From Clostridiales bacterium (GTDB lineage Bacteria > Bacillota > Clostridia > Lachnospirales > Lachnospiraceae), in NCBI GenBank assembly GCA_021202925.1, contig JAJQCD010000023.1:62001-126000 (forward strand): a DNA stretch of 64,000 nt. Direction: 5' to 3'. Positions 29,765 to 38,873 of the stretch are shown here, in pieces. Each line of letters starts with the position of its first letter. Within the stretch, counting starts at the first letter, position 1. A program made the position numbers and the translations under genes. The notes under the pieces are model-generated. The model worked only from the letters and a program-made list of their open reading frames with translations. It was not told the DNA's origin and made no database searches.

Positions 29765-30062
29765 GAGGAAAATGTTGTACAATTGCTCTAAATTAAGAAC
29801 AGTAGTCAGTTAGCTTACGCTAATTGTCGGAAGGTTTTCCAATAGAAAAACATGAGTTTCCACAAACTGTAATCGAAGAAGAGTATGTCTTCCCAAAATG
29901 CTAATTTGCCGACGAGAGACTGAGGATGTGGGGCGTCCTGGAGATAGAGAGAATCTTCGGGGGGCGTTTTTCCGCAGAAAAATTCAAAACTTGTTGTTGA
30001 TTATCGCTGTTGGGATGAGTAAACTATAAGCATGGCAATATTGGAAATGAGGCAGGTATCCT
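29765..30062. other. Non-coding stretch of about 300 bases
   Basis: AT-richer than its surroundings. No supported gene. TTGATT and TAAACT/TATAAG boxes near 29998-30030 may drive the next gene, but spacing is not good. Confidence 0.4.
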
Positions 30063-31550
30063 ATGAAGCATATTAAAGATATTGAAACAATGCGTTTCAC
30101 GACAGAAATGCAGACATTTGATCGAAAAAGCGCTCGGATAGATGCAAAATCGCTGGCAATTCCGATTGTGGCCTTTGCAAATGCAGACGGTGGTGATATT
30201 GCTATCGGCATTGAGGATAAGGGCGATGTGACGGGGATTGATGGATACGAGGCGAATTTGAATGAGCTCTTGCGCGCTCCATTTGATTACTGTGTTCCAT
30301 CGGTTAATGTAGATACAGAAAAAATAGAGTGCATTGATGTAAAGGGGAATCTAAATCATATCCTGATTATGCACATTATGCAGAGTAACCAGCTTCATGC
30401 AAATCAGGCTGATGAGGTGTATTATCGTATTGGTGACAAATCTAAGAAAATGAACTTTGAGCAGCGTACTCGTCTGATGTATGCGAAGGGCGCAAGATTT
30501 TTTGAAGATTCGCCTGTAAGGGATGCCACCATGGATGATATAGATTTGGATTTTGTGCAGAGATATATTGAAAAGATTGGCTATGGAAGAACGCCTGTGG
30601 AATATCTGCGCGGCAACAAGGATTTTATTATTACCCGCGATGGGCAGGAGAAAATCAGTGCAGCGGCTATTCTGTTGTTTGGGAAAAATCCGCAGCGTTT
30701 CTTTCCAAGGGCAAGAGTGCGTTTCATTCGCTATGAGGGAACAGAAGCGAAGGTTGGCACAGAAATGAATGTGATTAAGGATGTCACTTTTGGAGGAAAA
30801 ATCCTTGATATGGCGCAGAAATCGACGGAGTTTGTTAAAACGCAGATCAGCGAGCACTCGTTCTTAGGAAACAATGGCCGGTTTGTAACGATACCAGAGC
30901 TGCCAGAGTTCTGTTGGACTGAATTGATCATTAACGGAATCGGGCATCGTGACTATAGTATCATGGGAACGGACATTCAGATAAAAATGTTTGACGATCA
31001 TTTTACAGTAGAGAGTCCGGGTATGCTGCCGGGAATCGTTCGGACAACTAATATCCGGGAAATTCATTTTTCGCGTAATCCGAAGATTTTTGAGTTCCTG
31101 CATGAATATGAGTACGTGAAAGAATTTGGAGAAGGCGTTGACCGTATGTTCCGGGAAATGAGTGAAGCAAAGCTGCCGGAACCGGAGTATAGGACTGTAG
31201 AATTTATGGTTTTTGCGACGCTGAAAAATCATAAATGGGTGAAGAACCATAGTGCTATAGGTATGACAGAGCAGGAAGGGAGCAAGAAGGGAGCAGGAAA
31301 GGAACAGGATACAGAGCAGGTTACAGGACAGGATGAAGCGCAGGTTGATGAGATTTCTATTCAGCAGAATAGACTCCTGGAGTTTTGCAGAGAACCTCGT
31401 TCTCGAAAGGAAATGCAGGAATATATCGGGATTGCAAGCCGTGTACATTTTTCGAACAATTATCTAAATCCACTTGTAAATGCAGGTAAGATTAAAATGA
31501 CGATTCCTGACAAACCAAGTAGCAAGCATCAGAAGTATGTAACCGTGTGA
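30063..31550 (+). CDS. AlbA_2/Schlafen-domain protein with RecG-like ATP-binding domain
   Basis: The 495-residue protein has an N-terminal AlbA_2 (divergent AAA-4) domain, seen in ESLSLEFKR-like form as FTTEMQTFDRKSA and VAFANADGGDIAIGIEDKGDVTGI. Residues about 250-400 hold a GHKL-type ATP-binding region like the C-terminal part of HTH-RecG proteins (LIINGIGHRDYSIMGTDIQI, VESPGMLPGIV, EFGEGVDRMFREM). The C-terminal 60 residues look like a winged helix. These are often transcription regulators or mobile-island proteins of unknown target. The local base composition is more AT-rich than neighbouring genes, which suggests horizontal transfer. Confidence 0.8.
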   Translation: MKHIKDIETMRFTTEMQTFDRKSARIDAKSLAIPIVAFANADGGDIAIGIEDKGDVTGIDGYEANLNELLRAPFDYCVPSVNVDTEKIECIDVKGNLNHILIMHIMQSNQLHANQADEVYYRIGDKSKKMNFEQRTRLMYAKGARFFEDSPVRDATMDDIDLDFVQRYIEKIGYGRTPVEYLRGNKDFIITRDGQEKISAAAILLFGKNPQRFFPRARVRFIRYEGTEAKVGTEMNVIKDVTFGGKILDMAQKSTEFVKTQISEHSFLGNNGRFVTIPELPEFCWTELIINGIGHRDYSIMGTDIQIKMFDDHFTVESPGMLPGIVRTTNIREIHFSRNPKIFEFLHEYEYVKEFGEGVDRMFREMSEAKLPEPEYRTVEFMVFATLKNHKWVKNHSAIGMTEQEGSKKGAGKEQDTEQVTGQDEAQVDEISIQQNRLLEFCREPRSRKEMQEYIGIASRVHFSNNYLNPLVNAGKIKMTIPDKPSSKHQKYVTV

Positions 31551-31554
31551 TCTG

Positions 31555-31722
31555 AGCCAATCAGATGATTTTTTGAAGAAAAAGAATGCTAAACAGCCGG
31601 AGGAAAATACGGGAAATTCAGCACTCTTATCCTCTGGTGATGAGATTTTCACTATTGAGGAACGTATACGTGGAATGAAACCTACTTGCGATGAGTTATA
31701 TCCGCATGAGGTTTTGGTATAG
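31555..31722 (+). pseudogene. Probable fragment of a lost gene
   Basis: A 55-codon frame with no start codon reads like a real protein end: FTIEERIRGMKPTCDELYPH and a stop. The motif resembles accessory-element proteins; no function can be given. The remaining 31723-31928 holds nothing I recognise. The fragment and the AlbA_2 gene before it may be remains of one mobile insert. Confidence 0.35.
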
Positions 31723-31928
31723 AAAACATTATTTTGAAGCTGTAAAAATATTGTATCTACAGATAAGTATGATAGTGAACCTTGGCAATGCCGGGAAGTT
31801 GCAACAGATTGAAACGTGAATAGTGATATATTAAGAAAAGGGACTGTATGGCGGCTTTTTGGACTTTGATCATACAACAACAGGAGTGACTGTGGATAAA
31901 CTTGCGGAAGCTCAAGATAGAATAAGAC

Positions 31929-31957
31929 TTGTCATTTCCCGCGTTTTGTATTATAGT
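31929..31957 (+). promoter_or_regulatory. Promoter of the DUF1858 gene
   Basis: TTGTCA (31929-31934), 17-base spacer, TATAGT (31952-31957). Confidence 0.65.
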
Positions 31958-32039
31958 TTAACTATTCAGGACGGCAGGTTATCAGAGGGAAATCCGGCCG
32001 GAATTTGATGAGATATTAGGAGGAAGGAGGAGAACACAG

Positions 32040-32243
32040 ATGCAGATTAACAAGGATATGCTGATCGGCGAGCTGATTACGATGAATGATATGATTGCTC
32101 CTATGCTGATGCATGCGGGAATGCATTGCCTGGGCTGCCCGGCTTCACAGATGGAGAGCCTGGAGGAAGCGTGCATGGTTCACGGGATTGATTGTGACGA
32201 ACTGGTTTCCGGTATCAATGAGGTATTGTCGACGATGGAATAA
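32040..32243 (+). CDS. DUF1858 domain protein
   Basis: The 67-residue protein is a complete DUF1858 domain: [15 protein letters not shown], then [11 protein letters not shown] with a C-x2-C pair, and [13 protein letters not shown]. Such proteins resemble the N-terminal domain of ScdA/RIC iron-sulfur repair proteins and stand-alone copies are common in anaerobes. Binding of a metal or a cluster by the cysteines is likely but not proved. GGAGGAAGGAGG precedes the ATG. Confidence 0.9.
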   Translation: MQINKDMLIGELITMNDMIAPMLMHAGMHCLGCPASQMESLEEACMVHGIDCDELVSGINEVLSTME

Positions 32244-32249
32244 GAAAAC

Positions 32250-32292
32250 GGAGAGAGGCTGCCGCATCTGCGACGGTCTCTCTCCATTCTTA
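32250..32292. terminator. Hairpin terminator between DUF1858 gene and mecA
   Basis: GGAGAGAG pairs with CTCTCTCC. The T-rich flank on the minus strand (GTTTTC) suits mecA best. Confidence 0.65.
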
Positions 32293-32302
32293 TGGTTCAT
32301 TC

Positions 32303-33070
32303 TCAGAGTAAAGACAATTTTGAGAGAGCATCCTCACGAATAATTGTCTCATAATGCTCTTTATAATAGGCTTCGCTGGCGGCTTCCTGCTTTACCTTGT
32401 CTCCATATTCGGAGAGAATGTTGCATGCGCGGCTGAAGGATAAAGGATCGGAGGTCTCACTCTTTATCACCAGATAATACTGGGATGTGCCCGGCTTCTT
32501 GTACAGGCTGTTGGAGCCATGGCAGAAGGAACCGGCGACATGCGCGGCGGCGGCTGCCTGATCCAGACTGGAGAAGCGGAAGATGCGTGTCTGAATGACG
32601 GTCAGCTTCTCCGGAGCGGCTGTGTCCTCCGGATGCTCAGGATCCGCAGTTTCCTGTGTCGGTTCCGGGAGTGCTCCGTGAGCGGTCAGCCCGGCAATGC
32701 CCTTGACCCAGTATTCGGAGAGCGTGTCCGCACCTTCCAGAAGCTCGCTTGCCAGGGAACCCAGGAAATCTTCCTCTTCGTTCTGTGGAGCAAATCTGGA
32801 AAAGCGGGTGTCCAGTTCCTCCGGATCTTCTATTTTGGTGATGACGAGCATGACGCTCTCGTTGGAGAGCGGGATGGCTTCGACCATCAGTGGAATATCT
32901 TCTGCCTCAAATCCGACTTCGTTGGAGGCTTTTTGAATCATCTCGCGAAAGAGGCCGCGGGCCTTTTCGTTGCCGTAGGCAAGTTCAGCCAGGTTCAGAT
33001 TGCGCATGCTCAGATCAAAGCTGGTGAGCGTACACCGAATCTGATTCTCGCTGATTCGTTCTATCTTCAT
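32303..33070 (-). CDS. mecA: Adaptor protein MecA
   Basis: The 255-residue protein (ATG 33070 after GAGAGGAG; a longer frame to 33133 has no ribosome site) has the MecA start MKIERISENQIRCTLTSFDL and the C-terminal ClpC-binding domain with FRFSSLDQAAAAAHV, SNSLYKKPGTSQYYLVI. An acidic linker (PTQETADPEHPEDT) joins the domains. MecA brings substrates such as competence regulators to ClpCP protease. It acts in the cytosol. Confidence 0.9.
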   Translation of the reverse strand: MKIERISENQIRCTLTSFDLSMRNLNLAELAYGNEKARGLFREMIQKASNEVGFEAEDIPLMVEAIPLSNESVMLVITKIEDPEELDTRFSRFAPQNEEEDFLGSLASELLEGADTLSEYWVKGIAGLTAHGALPEPTQETADPEHPEDTAAPEKLTVIQTRIFRFSSLDQAAAAAHVAGSFCHGSNSLYKKPGTSQYYLVIKSETSDPLSFSRACNILSEYGDKVKQEAASEAYYKEHYETIIREDALSKLSLL

Positions 33071-33144
33071 ACCATCACTCCTCTCGGGTTTTCTGTGGCG
33101 TTTCGTTTCGTGTTCATGCGGTTCAGTGTTCATATTATAACCTG

Positions 33145-33174
33145 ATTATAGTATATGTCAAGACAAAAAGGCAA
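33145..33174 (-). promoter_or_regulatory. Promoter of mecA
   Basis: On the minus strand TTGCCT (33174-33169), 18-base spacer, TATAAT (33150-33145). Confidence 0.6.
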
Positions 33175-33298
33175 TTCCCGCTTCAAAGATTTATAAAAAA
33201 TTCAGGTTTACTGCTTGCAAAATTGGGTGAAAAGGATTAGAATAAATCTCACGGGGATGATATCTGGGTAAAGGAGGTGTTTTGGGACCACTGCTATT

Positions 33299-34072
33299 TT
33301 GGGTAGTTATGAGGTCTGCCGGATTCTCGGGCGGGGAAGATGCTCGACGGTTTATCTGGCCAGACATGCGCAGCTCGGGGAATACAGAGCCATCAAACGG
33401 GCGCCGATCATGTGCGGAGCCTATGTGAATTTCCTGAGAGAAGCGCGCATACTGCATGCGGTCGGAACTTCGGGGATACCGAGGGTCTATGGAGTGGAAC
33501 AGGACTGGCAGTATGGGTATCTGATTGAGGAATATCTGGAGGGAGTTTCCCTCAGCACCCTGATTTCTGAACAGGGGCATCTTTCACAGGCAATGACGGT
33601 TCGGTATGGGATCGGAATTTGCCGTCTGATAAACGTTTTGCACACGGCGCGCCCATGCGCGGTGCTGCATCTGGACTTACAGCCGAAGAATCTGATTATT
33701 GAACATGACATGGTGAAGCTCATCGATTTTGATCGGGCATGTTTTTCTGCGGAAGCGGGAGAGCATGATTCCCGATGCGGGACGGTGGGATTTGCTGCGC
33801 CGGAATTGTATACGGGAGCTCCCCTGGATGAGAGAACAGACATCTATGCCATTGGTGCTGTCCTTTATTACATGCTGACAGGAAGACATCCGGGGAAGTG
33901 TGCGGCGTTTCCGGAAGGAAGAACAGGGTGGCAGCTTTGCCGTGTCATTTTTTCGTGTCTGAGAAGGAATCCGAAGCGACGGTATCCGTCTGTGGCCAGG
34001 CTTTGTGAAGCGCTGGAGGGGATTCTGAAAGGACTTGACAAACAGGTGTCATTTCCGAAGACTGGTTTGTGA
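33299..34072 (+). CDS. Serine/threonine protein kinase-like protein, start uncertain
   Basis: The protein (257 residues from TTG 33299) is a Hanks-type kinase: GRGRCSTVYLARH (glycine loop), YRAIKRA (catalytic Lys), HLDLQPKNL (catalytic loop), IDFDR in place of DFG, and APEL. It ends soon after the kinase core, with no PASTA or transmembrane part, so it is cytosolic. The DFG to DFD change keeps the metal-binding Asp. The start is strange: AAGGAGGTG is at 33271-33279, 20 bases before TTG, and a stop at 33269-33271 rules out a longer frame. The out-of-frame TTG 33282 sits correctly behind that site. It precedes a small gene on the same strand. Confidence 0.7.
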   Translation: MGSYEVCRILGRGRCSTVYLARHAQLGEYRAIKRAPIMCGAYVNFLREARILHAVGTSGIPRVYGVEQDWQYGYLIEEYLEGVSLSTLISEQGHLSQAMTVRYGIGICRLINVLHTARPCAVLHLDLQPKNLIIEHDMVKLIDFDRACFSAEAGEHDSRCGTVGFAAPELYTGAPLDERTDIYAIGAVLYYMLTGRHPGKCAAFPEGRTGWQLCRVIFSCLRRNPKRRYPSVARLCEALEGILKGLDKQVSFPKTGL

Positions 34073-34177
34073 GGAGTGGATGGAACAGGGATGGAAGCAG
34101 TGTGGAGCCGGGGATGTTTGTGTCACAGCGGATACCTCCGTCGGATACCGCATCTGCTTCCTGACTGGAGGGACGGA

Positions 34178-34510
34178 ATGAAGCGTGAGAGAAGACTGAG
34201 TGAAGAAAGCCGCAGGGCATATGTAGATGGATTGAGGCGTCTGCAGCAGAAAGGTGTGCGGGTGCTGATTGATGGGAAGGAGGCCGATGATACTCTGTGG
34301 AGCCGTCTGTTTGAGTCGCATGCAGATGGCAGTTTCTATATGGGCGATTATATCATGGAAGAGGAGTCGCTGCCACAGGAAGACACGATCCGGGAGGAGG
34401 CGGAACCATATGGGGATCGGCAGGCGTCGGTATCCGGCATGGGAGGCCGCCTGAAGGAGATTCGGTTCGAGATGGTATATCACGACCGGAAGAGACGGAA
34501 GCGGCGTTGA
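34178..34510 (+). CDS. Conserved small protein of unknown function
   Basis: The 110-residue protein starts at ATG 34178 (MKRERRLSEESR), six bases after GGAGGGA. The compact part (AYVDGLRRLQQKGVRVLIDG, SRLFESHADGSFYMGDYI) is followed by an acidic stretch and a basic tail (YHDRKRRKRR). It has no membrane segment. I know no function. It follows the kinase gene by 105 bases. Confidence 0.65.
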   Translation: MKRERRLSEESRRAYVDGLRRLQQKGVRVLIDGKEADDTLWSRLFESHADGSFYMGDYIMEEESLPQEDTIREEAEPYGDRQASVSGMGGRLKEIRFEMVYHDRKRRKRR

Positions 34511-34776
34511 CGGGGCGGCGGGTTCCGCCTCGCACAGCTGGGGAAGCGGGATGAGACCGGAGGGAGTGGCAGAGGGGGGATGTATTGTCGTGTCTGAAGG
34601 GCATGGTCAGGGGTGGGGCCTTTGAGAGAATTCCAATTCAGCCTGGAATTTTCCGGCAGGGGGAGGGAATCAGCGATCCGTCAGAAATCATAAAAGATTA
34701 AGGAAAATATTAAAGAAAAGGCTGACAGGATATGATACAATGAATAAAGAAGAGTCAGGAGAGCGCATGCGTACTC

Positions 34777-36510
34777 ATGGCGAACGATAGTCATGGACGG
34801 AGTTTAAGGGATAAGGAACGAAGTGCAGAGACAGAAGAGGAGATTTTAGATATGAGACGGCTATTCCGATTTTTTCGGATGGGCGCGCTGCTTCTGGTGC
34901 TGGGAGTGGTTGCGGCAGGCGGAGTGTATGGATATCTGAAATATGCGCCGTCCGGCGAGTGGGTGGATCAGAAGGCATGGTATGGGACGGACGGGGAGAC
35001 GGCCCTATTCTGGAATAATGAGCTGCTGGAGAGCACCTGTGGACGATTTTCGGATGGTCAGGCTTATCTGCCGCTTACCTGGGTCAGCGACAGCCTGAAT
35101 GAGAAGTTTTACTGGGATGAGACGGGGCATCAGCTGATCTATACCCTGCCGGAGTCGATTGTGTATGTGGATGGTTCCACCATGGGCGTGGATGGGCGTC
35201 CGCTTCTGATAGAGGCGGACGGCGGCGTGTGGCTTTCCTCCGGGCTTGTAGAAGCATATACGAATGTGCGGATCGAAGCGTTCGAGGATGGGGAGGTGAG
35301 CCGGATCTATGTGGACGATATCTGGGGCATTGAACGGACAGCGCAGTTGAAATGGAAGGGAAAGATTCGGATTCGGGGTGGATTTAAGAGTGCGATTCTC
35401 ACGGAGGCGGAGAAAGGAGAGTCCGTCGTGATTCTGGAAGAGCTGGAATCCTGGTCGAGGGTGCGCACAGCGGACGGTTATGTGGGATATATTCACAACT
35501 GGCTGTTGGGTGAGATGCAGGAGCATACGCGGATCAGCAGCTTTATTGAGCCGGAATACACGCATCGTTCGCTGGAGACCCCGGTTTGTATGGTGTGGCA
35601 TCAGGTGACAACAGCGGAAGCGAATGCCGGTATGGAAAAGCTGATGGCGAACACGGACGGAGTCAATGTGATTGCACCGACCTGGTTCATGTTGACGGAC
35701 AATGAGGGATCCTATGTGTCCTTTGCGGATCAGGAGTATGTGGATCGGGCACATGAGATGGGGCTTCAGGTCTGGGCGGTTCTGGATAATTTCAATCAGG
35801 GCGGGGAGGTTCAGTCGGAAGTGCTGTTTGCCAGCACAGATGCACGGAGACGCCTGATTGCCGGTCTGATGGAGGATGTGGAACGATACGGCATCGACGG
35901 GTTGAATCTGGATATTGAGAGCATCCGGCCGGAGGCCGGGCCGCATTATGTGCAGTTTATCCGTGAACTGTCTGTGGACTGCCGGAGGAATGGAATCTAT
36001 CTGTCGGTTGACACATATGTGCCAAGTGCATATACTGCTTTCTATAATCGGGCTGAGCAGGGGCGCGTGGCGGATTATGTAGTCATTATGGGCTATGACG
36101 AGCATTACGCCGGGAGTGAGGCCGGATCCGTAGCGTCGCTCGGTTATGAGCGGCAGGGGATCGAGGATACGCTGCGGGAGGTGCCGTGCGACCAGATGAT
36201 CAGCGCAATTCCGTTTTATACCAGAGTATGGAAGGGCGATGGGACCGAGACGACATCCAGTGCGCTTGGAATCGTGGCAGCGAAGAACTGGGTGGAGAAG
36301 AATGAAGTAGAGCTGGCCTGGCAGGAGGATCTGGGACAGTATTATGGGGAGAAGACGATCGACGGTGTATTCTGCCGGATCTGGATGGAAGAAGAGACGT
36401 CCATCGGTCTGAAGGTGGATCTGATCCGGGAATATGATCTGGCCGGCGTAGCCTGCTGGAAACTGGGATTTGAACCGGCAGATATCTGGGAAATCGTTAA
36501 GCTGCCATGA
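34777..36510 (+). CDS. Membrane-anchored GH18-like protein with SH3 domain
   Basis: The 577-residue protein has an N-terminal transmembrane helix (MGALLLVLGVVAAGGVYGYL), an outer part of about 200 residues, an SH3-like segment (AEKGESVVILEELESWSRV) and a C-terminal TIM barrel with YGIDGLNLDIESI, the GH18 motif D-x-x-D-x-E carrying the catalytic acid. Spore and cell-wall lysins of the SleL/YaaH type and chitinase-like proteins share this plan. It may cut or bind peptidoglycan. ATG 34777 is used; ATG 34852 (MRRLFRFF), nine bases after GAGGAG, is a good alternative. The next gene starts 14 bases after its stop. Confidence 0.85.
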   Translation: MANDSHGRSLRDKERSAETEEEILDMRRLFRFFRMGALLLVLGVVAAGGVYGYLKYAPSGEWVDQKAWYGTDGETALFWNNELLESTCGRFSDGQAYLPLTWVSDSLNEKFYWDETGHQLIYTLPESIVYVDGSTMGVDGRPLLIEADGGVWLSSGLVEAYTNVRIEAFEDGEVSRIYVDDIWGIERTAQLKWKGKIRIRGGFKSAILTEAEKGESVVILEELESWSRVRTADGYVGYIHNWLLGEMQEHTRISSFIEPEYTHRSLETPVCMVWHQVTTAEANAGMEKLMANTDGVNVIAPTWFMLTDNEGSYVSFADQEYVDRAHEMGLQVWAVLDNFNQGGEVQSEVLFASTDARRRLIAGLMEDVERYGIDGLNLDIESIRPEAGPHYVQFIRELSVDCRRNGIYLSVDTYVPSAYTAFYNRAEQGRVADYVVIMGYDEHYAGSEAGSVASLGYERQGIEDTLREVPCDQMISAIPFYTRVWKGDGTETTSSALGIVAAKNWVEKNEVELAWQEDLGQYYGEKTIDGVFCRIWMEEETSIGLKVDLIREYDLAGVACWKLGFEPADIWEIVKLP

Positions 36511-36524
36511 GGAGAGGAGATATT

Positions 36525-38066
36525 ATGAAGAGGACAGTACGCAAGATAACGACGCTCGTTGCGCTGGCGGTCTCTGTGACCGCATGTTCGCAGGGAACCG
36601 GCGTGGAACCGGTGCAGACGGAGGAGACGACGATTGAGGCGATTCCGGAGGAGCTGATAGAGGAAGAAACCGGGGCATCTGCGGATGAGAGGCCGGAAGC
36701 GGGAGAGCGGAAAGAGACGGAGGCGGCTTCGGGTGAGGAATCTTCGGAAGAGACGGATTCGGAAGAGAAAGCCGATGAGGAAGAGACCGGCGGGAGCGTG
36801 AAGGCGACTGTGGCTGCCGAAGAAGGCGACCGGTGGCTGTATGACTGGCAGGATGATTTTGATTATCGGATCATTCTGGCGACGGATATCCACTATCTGG
36901 CCGAGGATCTGGCCGATGGCGGATCGGCTTTCCAGGAGATGGTAGATTACGGGGATGGGAAGGTTGTGACTTACATTGAAGAAATTACGGAAGCTTTTCT
37001 GGATGAAGTGATTGAGATGGAGCCGGATGTGCTTGTTTTAAGCGGTGATCTGTCCCTGGAGGGGGAGAAGAAGAGCCACGAGGAACTGGCGGAACAGCTA
37101 TACCGGGTAGAGGACGCCGGGATACCGGTGCTTGTGATACCGGGGAATCATGATATCAATAACCGGAAGGCAGGAAAGTATCGTGGATCGCAGCGGATGC
37201 CGGCGGAGTATACAACCCCGGAGGAATTCCGGGAGATTTACGAGGATTTTGGTTACAATGAGGCGGCGGAGCAGGATCCATACAGTCTGAGTTATGTATA
37301 CAAGCTGAACGAAGAGACCTGGTTTCTGATGATTGATTCGTGTAAGTATCGTCCGACTGCAAAGGTGGGCGGCGCGATTGGCAATGAGACGTATTACTGG
37401 ATTGAGCGGCAGCTGGAGGCGGCCTGGGATGCGAATGCGGTTGTGGTTCCGATTGCGCATCACAACCTGCTGGATGAGAGCCAGGTATATGTTGATGATT
37501 GTACGATCGAACATGGCGATCAGCTGGCAGAGCTGTTCAACGACTGGGATGTGTCCTTTTTCCTGAGCGGGCATTTGCATGTGCAGCATTACAAACGCTC
37601 GGATGACAATAAGGGTATCTGGGAAATTGTGACCGGTTCTCTGGCAACGCCGACCTGTAAATATGGTGTCATGGACTTCTGCCATAACGGCGACTTTTCT
37701 TATCACTCCAGGTCGGTGGACATGGAAGGCTGGGCGGATCGAACCTGGGAGGGGAGAAAAGACCTGCTTGAATTCAATACGTTTCAGGAGCCGTTTCTGA
37801 AGAATGTGTTTTACAATCAGTCCTATATGGAGTTGTCCGAGATTGACAGTCTGACGGAGGAACAGCGGGTGAGGATGTCTGATCTGTATGCAGATTTGAA
37901 TTATGCGTATTATCAGGGGACGGCGTACCAGGTCCGGGATGAGATTCTGGCGAATCCGGATTATGAGTTGTGGACGGAAGATGGGACATTGACAATCCTG
38001 GCAGAGTATGTACAGGCGATCATCGAGGACGCGACAAAGGATTATAATTTTGTTTCGGATTATTAA
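36525..38066 (+). CDS. Lipoprotein calcineurin-like metallophosphoesterase
   Basis: The 513-residue protein begins with a lipoprotein signal (LVALAVSVTACSQ, Cys near residue 20), an acidic linker of about 80 residues rich in Glu and Thr, and a metallophosphoesterase with all motifs: ATDIHYL, VLSGDLSLEG, VIPGNHDINN, IAHHN and LSGHLHVQH. It hydrolyses phosphate esters outside the cell with two metal ions; substrate unknown. ATG 36525 fits the ribosome site GGAGAGGAG; the frame is open from 36507. It is in one operon with the GH18-like gene. Confidence 0.88.
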   Translation: MKRTVRKITTLVALAVSVTACSQGTGVEPVQTEETTIEAIPEELIEEETGASADERPEAGERKETEAASGEESSEETDSEEKADEEETGGSVKATVAAEEGDRWLYDWQDDFDYRIILATDIHYLAEDLADGGSAFQEMVDYGDGKVVTYIEEITEAFLDEVIEMEPDVLVLSGDLSLEGEKKSHEELAEQLYRVEDAGIPVLVIPGNHDINNRKAGKYRGSQRMPAEYTTPEEFREIYEDFGYNEAAEQDPYSLSYVYKLNEETWFLMIDSCKYRPTAKVGGAIGNETYYWIERQLEAAWDANAVVVPIAHHNLLDESQVYVDDCTIEHGDQLAELFNDWDVSFFLSGHLHVQHYKRSDDNKGIWEIVTGSLATPTCKYGVMDFCHNGDFSYHSRSVDMEGWADRTWEGRKDLLEFNTFQEPFLKNVFYNQSYMELSEIDSLTEEQRVRMSDLYADLNYAYYQGTAYQVRDEILANPDYELWTEDGTLTILAEYVQAIIEDATKDYNFVSDY

Positions 38067-38097
38067 AGACGCATGGGTGTGACGCCATCGTTTTCTG

Positions 38098-38130
38098 AAG
38101 GTCTCTTGCTTTGAAGCGAGGGGCCTTTTA
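38098..38130 (+). terminator. Intrinsic terminator
   Basis: AAGGTCTCTTGCTT pairs with AAGCGAGGGGCCTT, with three G-U pairs in RNA, then a T run. Confidence 0.6.
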
Positions 38131-38715
38131 TGCTTTCTCGAAAAAATCCCGGTTGATGAAGCGACAGGTGTGATCAACGAAAGTCTGCAGGTCAAAGTGC
38201 CCGTCCAGTTCAAAATAGCATTTGACGATGCCAATGTAGAAGTCGGTCAGCAGAATGGTGTAAATCGGTACAGCAATTTGAAGGTGGTATCCGTTCCCTT
38301 CGGCGATCTGGATTTTGCCCGTCAGAATTTCGATGATACCGTCGCGAATGATCGGGATCAGTTCGCTGTCCTTATTGGCAGTGTAAATGCTCTGATATAT
38401 GGCTCGATGTTCATCGATGTGGCGAAAAAGGATAGTCAGGAATTCGCGGATGGAATCCCTGTCCGTGAAATACATGACCTTGTCGGAGAGACCGAGTTCT
38501 TCTAAGAGGGTAGTCAGACAATAGCGAAGCAGGTCATATTTATCCTCAAAATAACGGTAGAAGGTAGAGCGGGAGATCAGGGAAGCGGTGCAGATGTCGG
38601 TCAGGGAAATCTGCTCAAACGGTCGCTCGGCAAGCTGCCGGAACAGGCCGTTGCGCAGCAGTGCATAGGTGCGACGGGCGGCCAGGGTATCCTTGTGAGT
38701 GGATGAACGTTCCAT
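38128..38715 (-). CDS. TetR-family regulator
   Basis: The 195-residue protein (ATG 38715, after GGAGGGGA; a longer frame to 38742 lacks a ribosome site) has the TetR helix-turn-helix: PFEQISLTDICTASLISRSTFYRYFEDKYDLL. The remaining residues would bind a small molecule. It is divergent from the MMPL transporter, with a palindrome in between, so it probably represses that export unit. Confidence 0.88.
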   Translation of the reverse strand: MERSSTHKDTLAARRTYALLRNGLFRQLAERPFEQISLTDICTASLISRSTFYRYFEDKYDLLRYCLTTLLEELGLSDKVMYFTDRDSIREFLTILFRHIDEHRAIYQSIYTANKDSELIPIIRDGIIEILTGKIQIAEGNGYHLQIAVPIYTILLTDFYIGIVKCYFELDGHFDLQTFVDHTCRFINRDFFEKA

Positions 38716-38761
38716 GGGACAAATCCCCTCCTTCTGTTTCAAAAACGGACAGATTTTAAAA

Positions 38762-38781
38762 AGCGTCGCATTTGGGACGCT
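38762..38781. promoter_or_regulatory. TetR-type operator palindrome
   Basis: AGCGTC-N8-GACGCT is a perfect inverted repeat between the TetR gene and the divergent MMPL gene. Confidence 0.55.
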
Positions 38782-38873
38782 CTCAAATATCTGATTCTTG
38801 TGTATTTTAACATAAATGCAGATAATTGCAAGTAAAGAAACGCAGGAACGAGGATATTGGAGTGTGACCGTAT

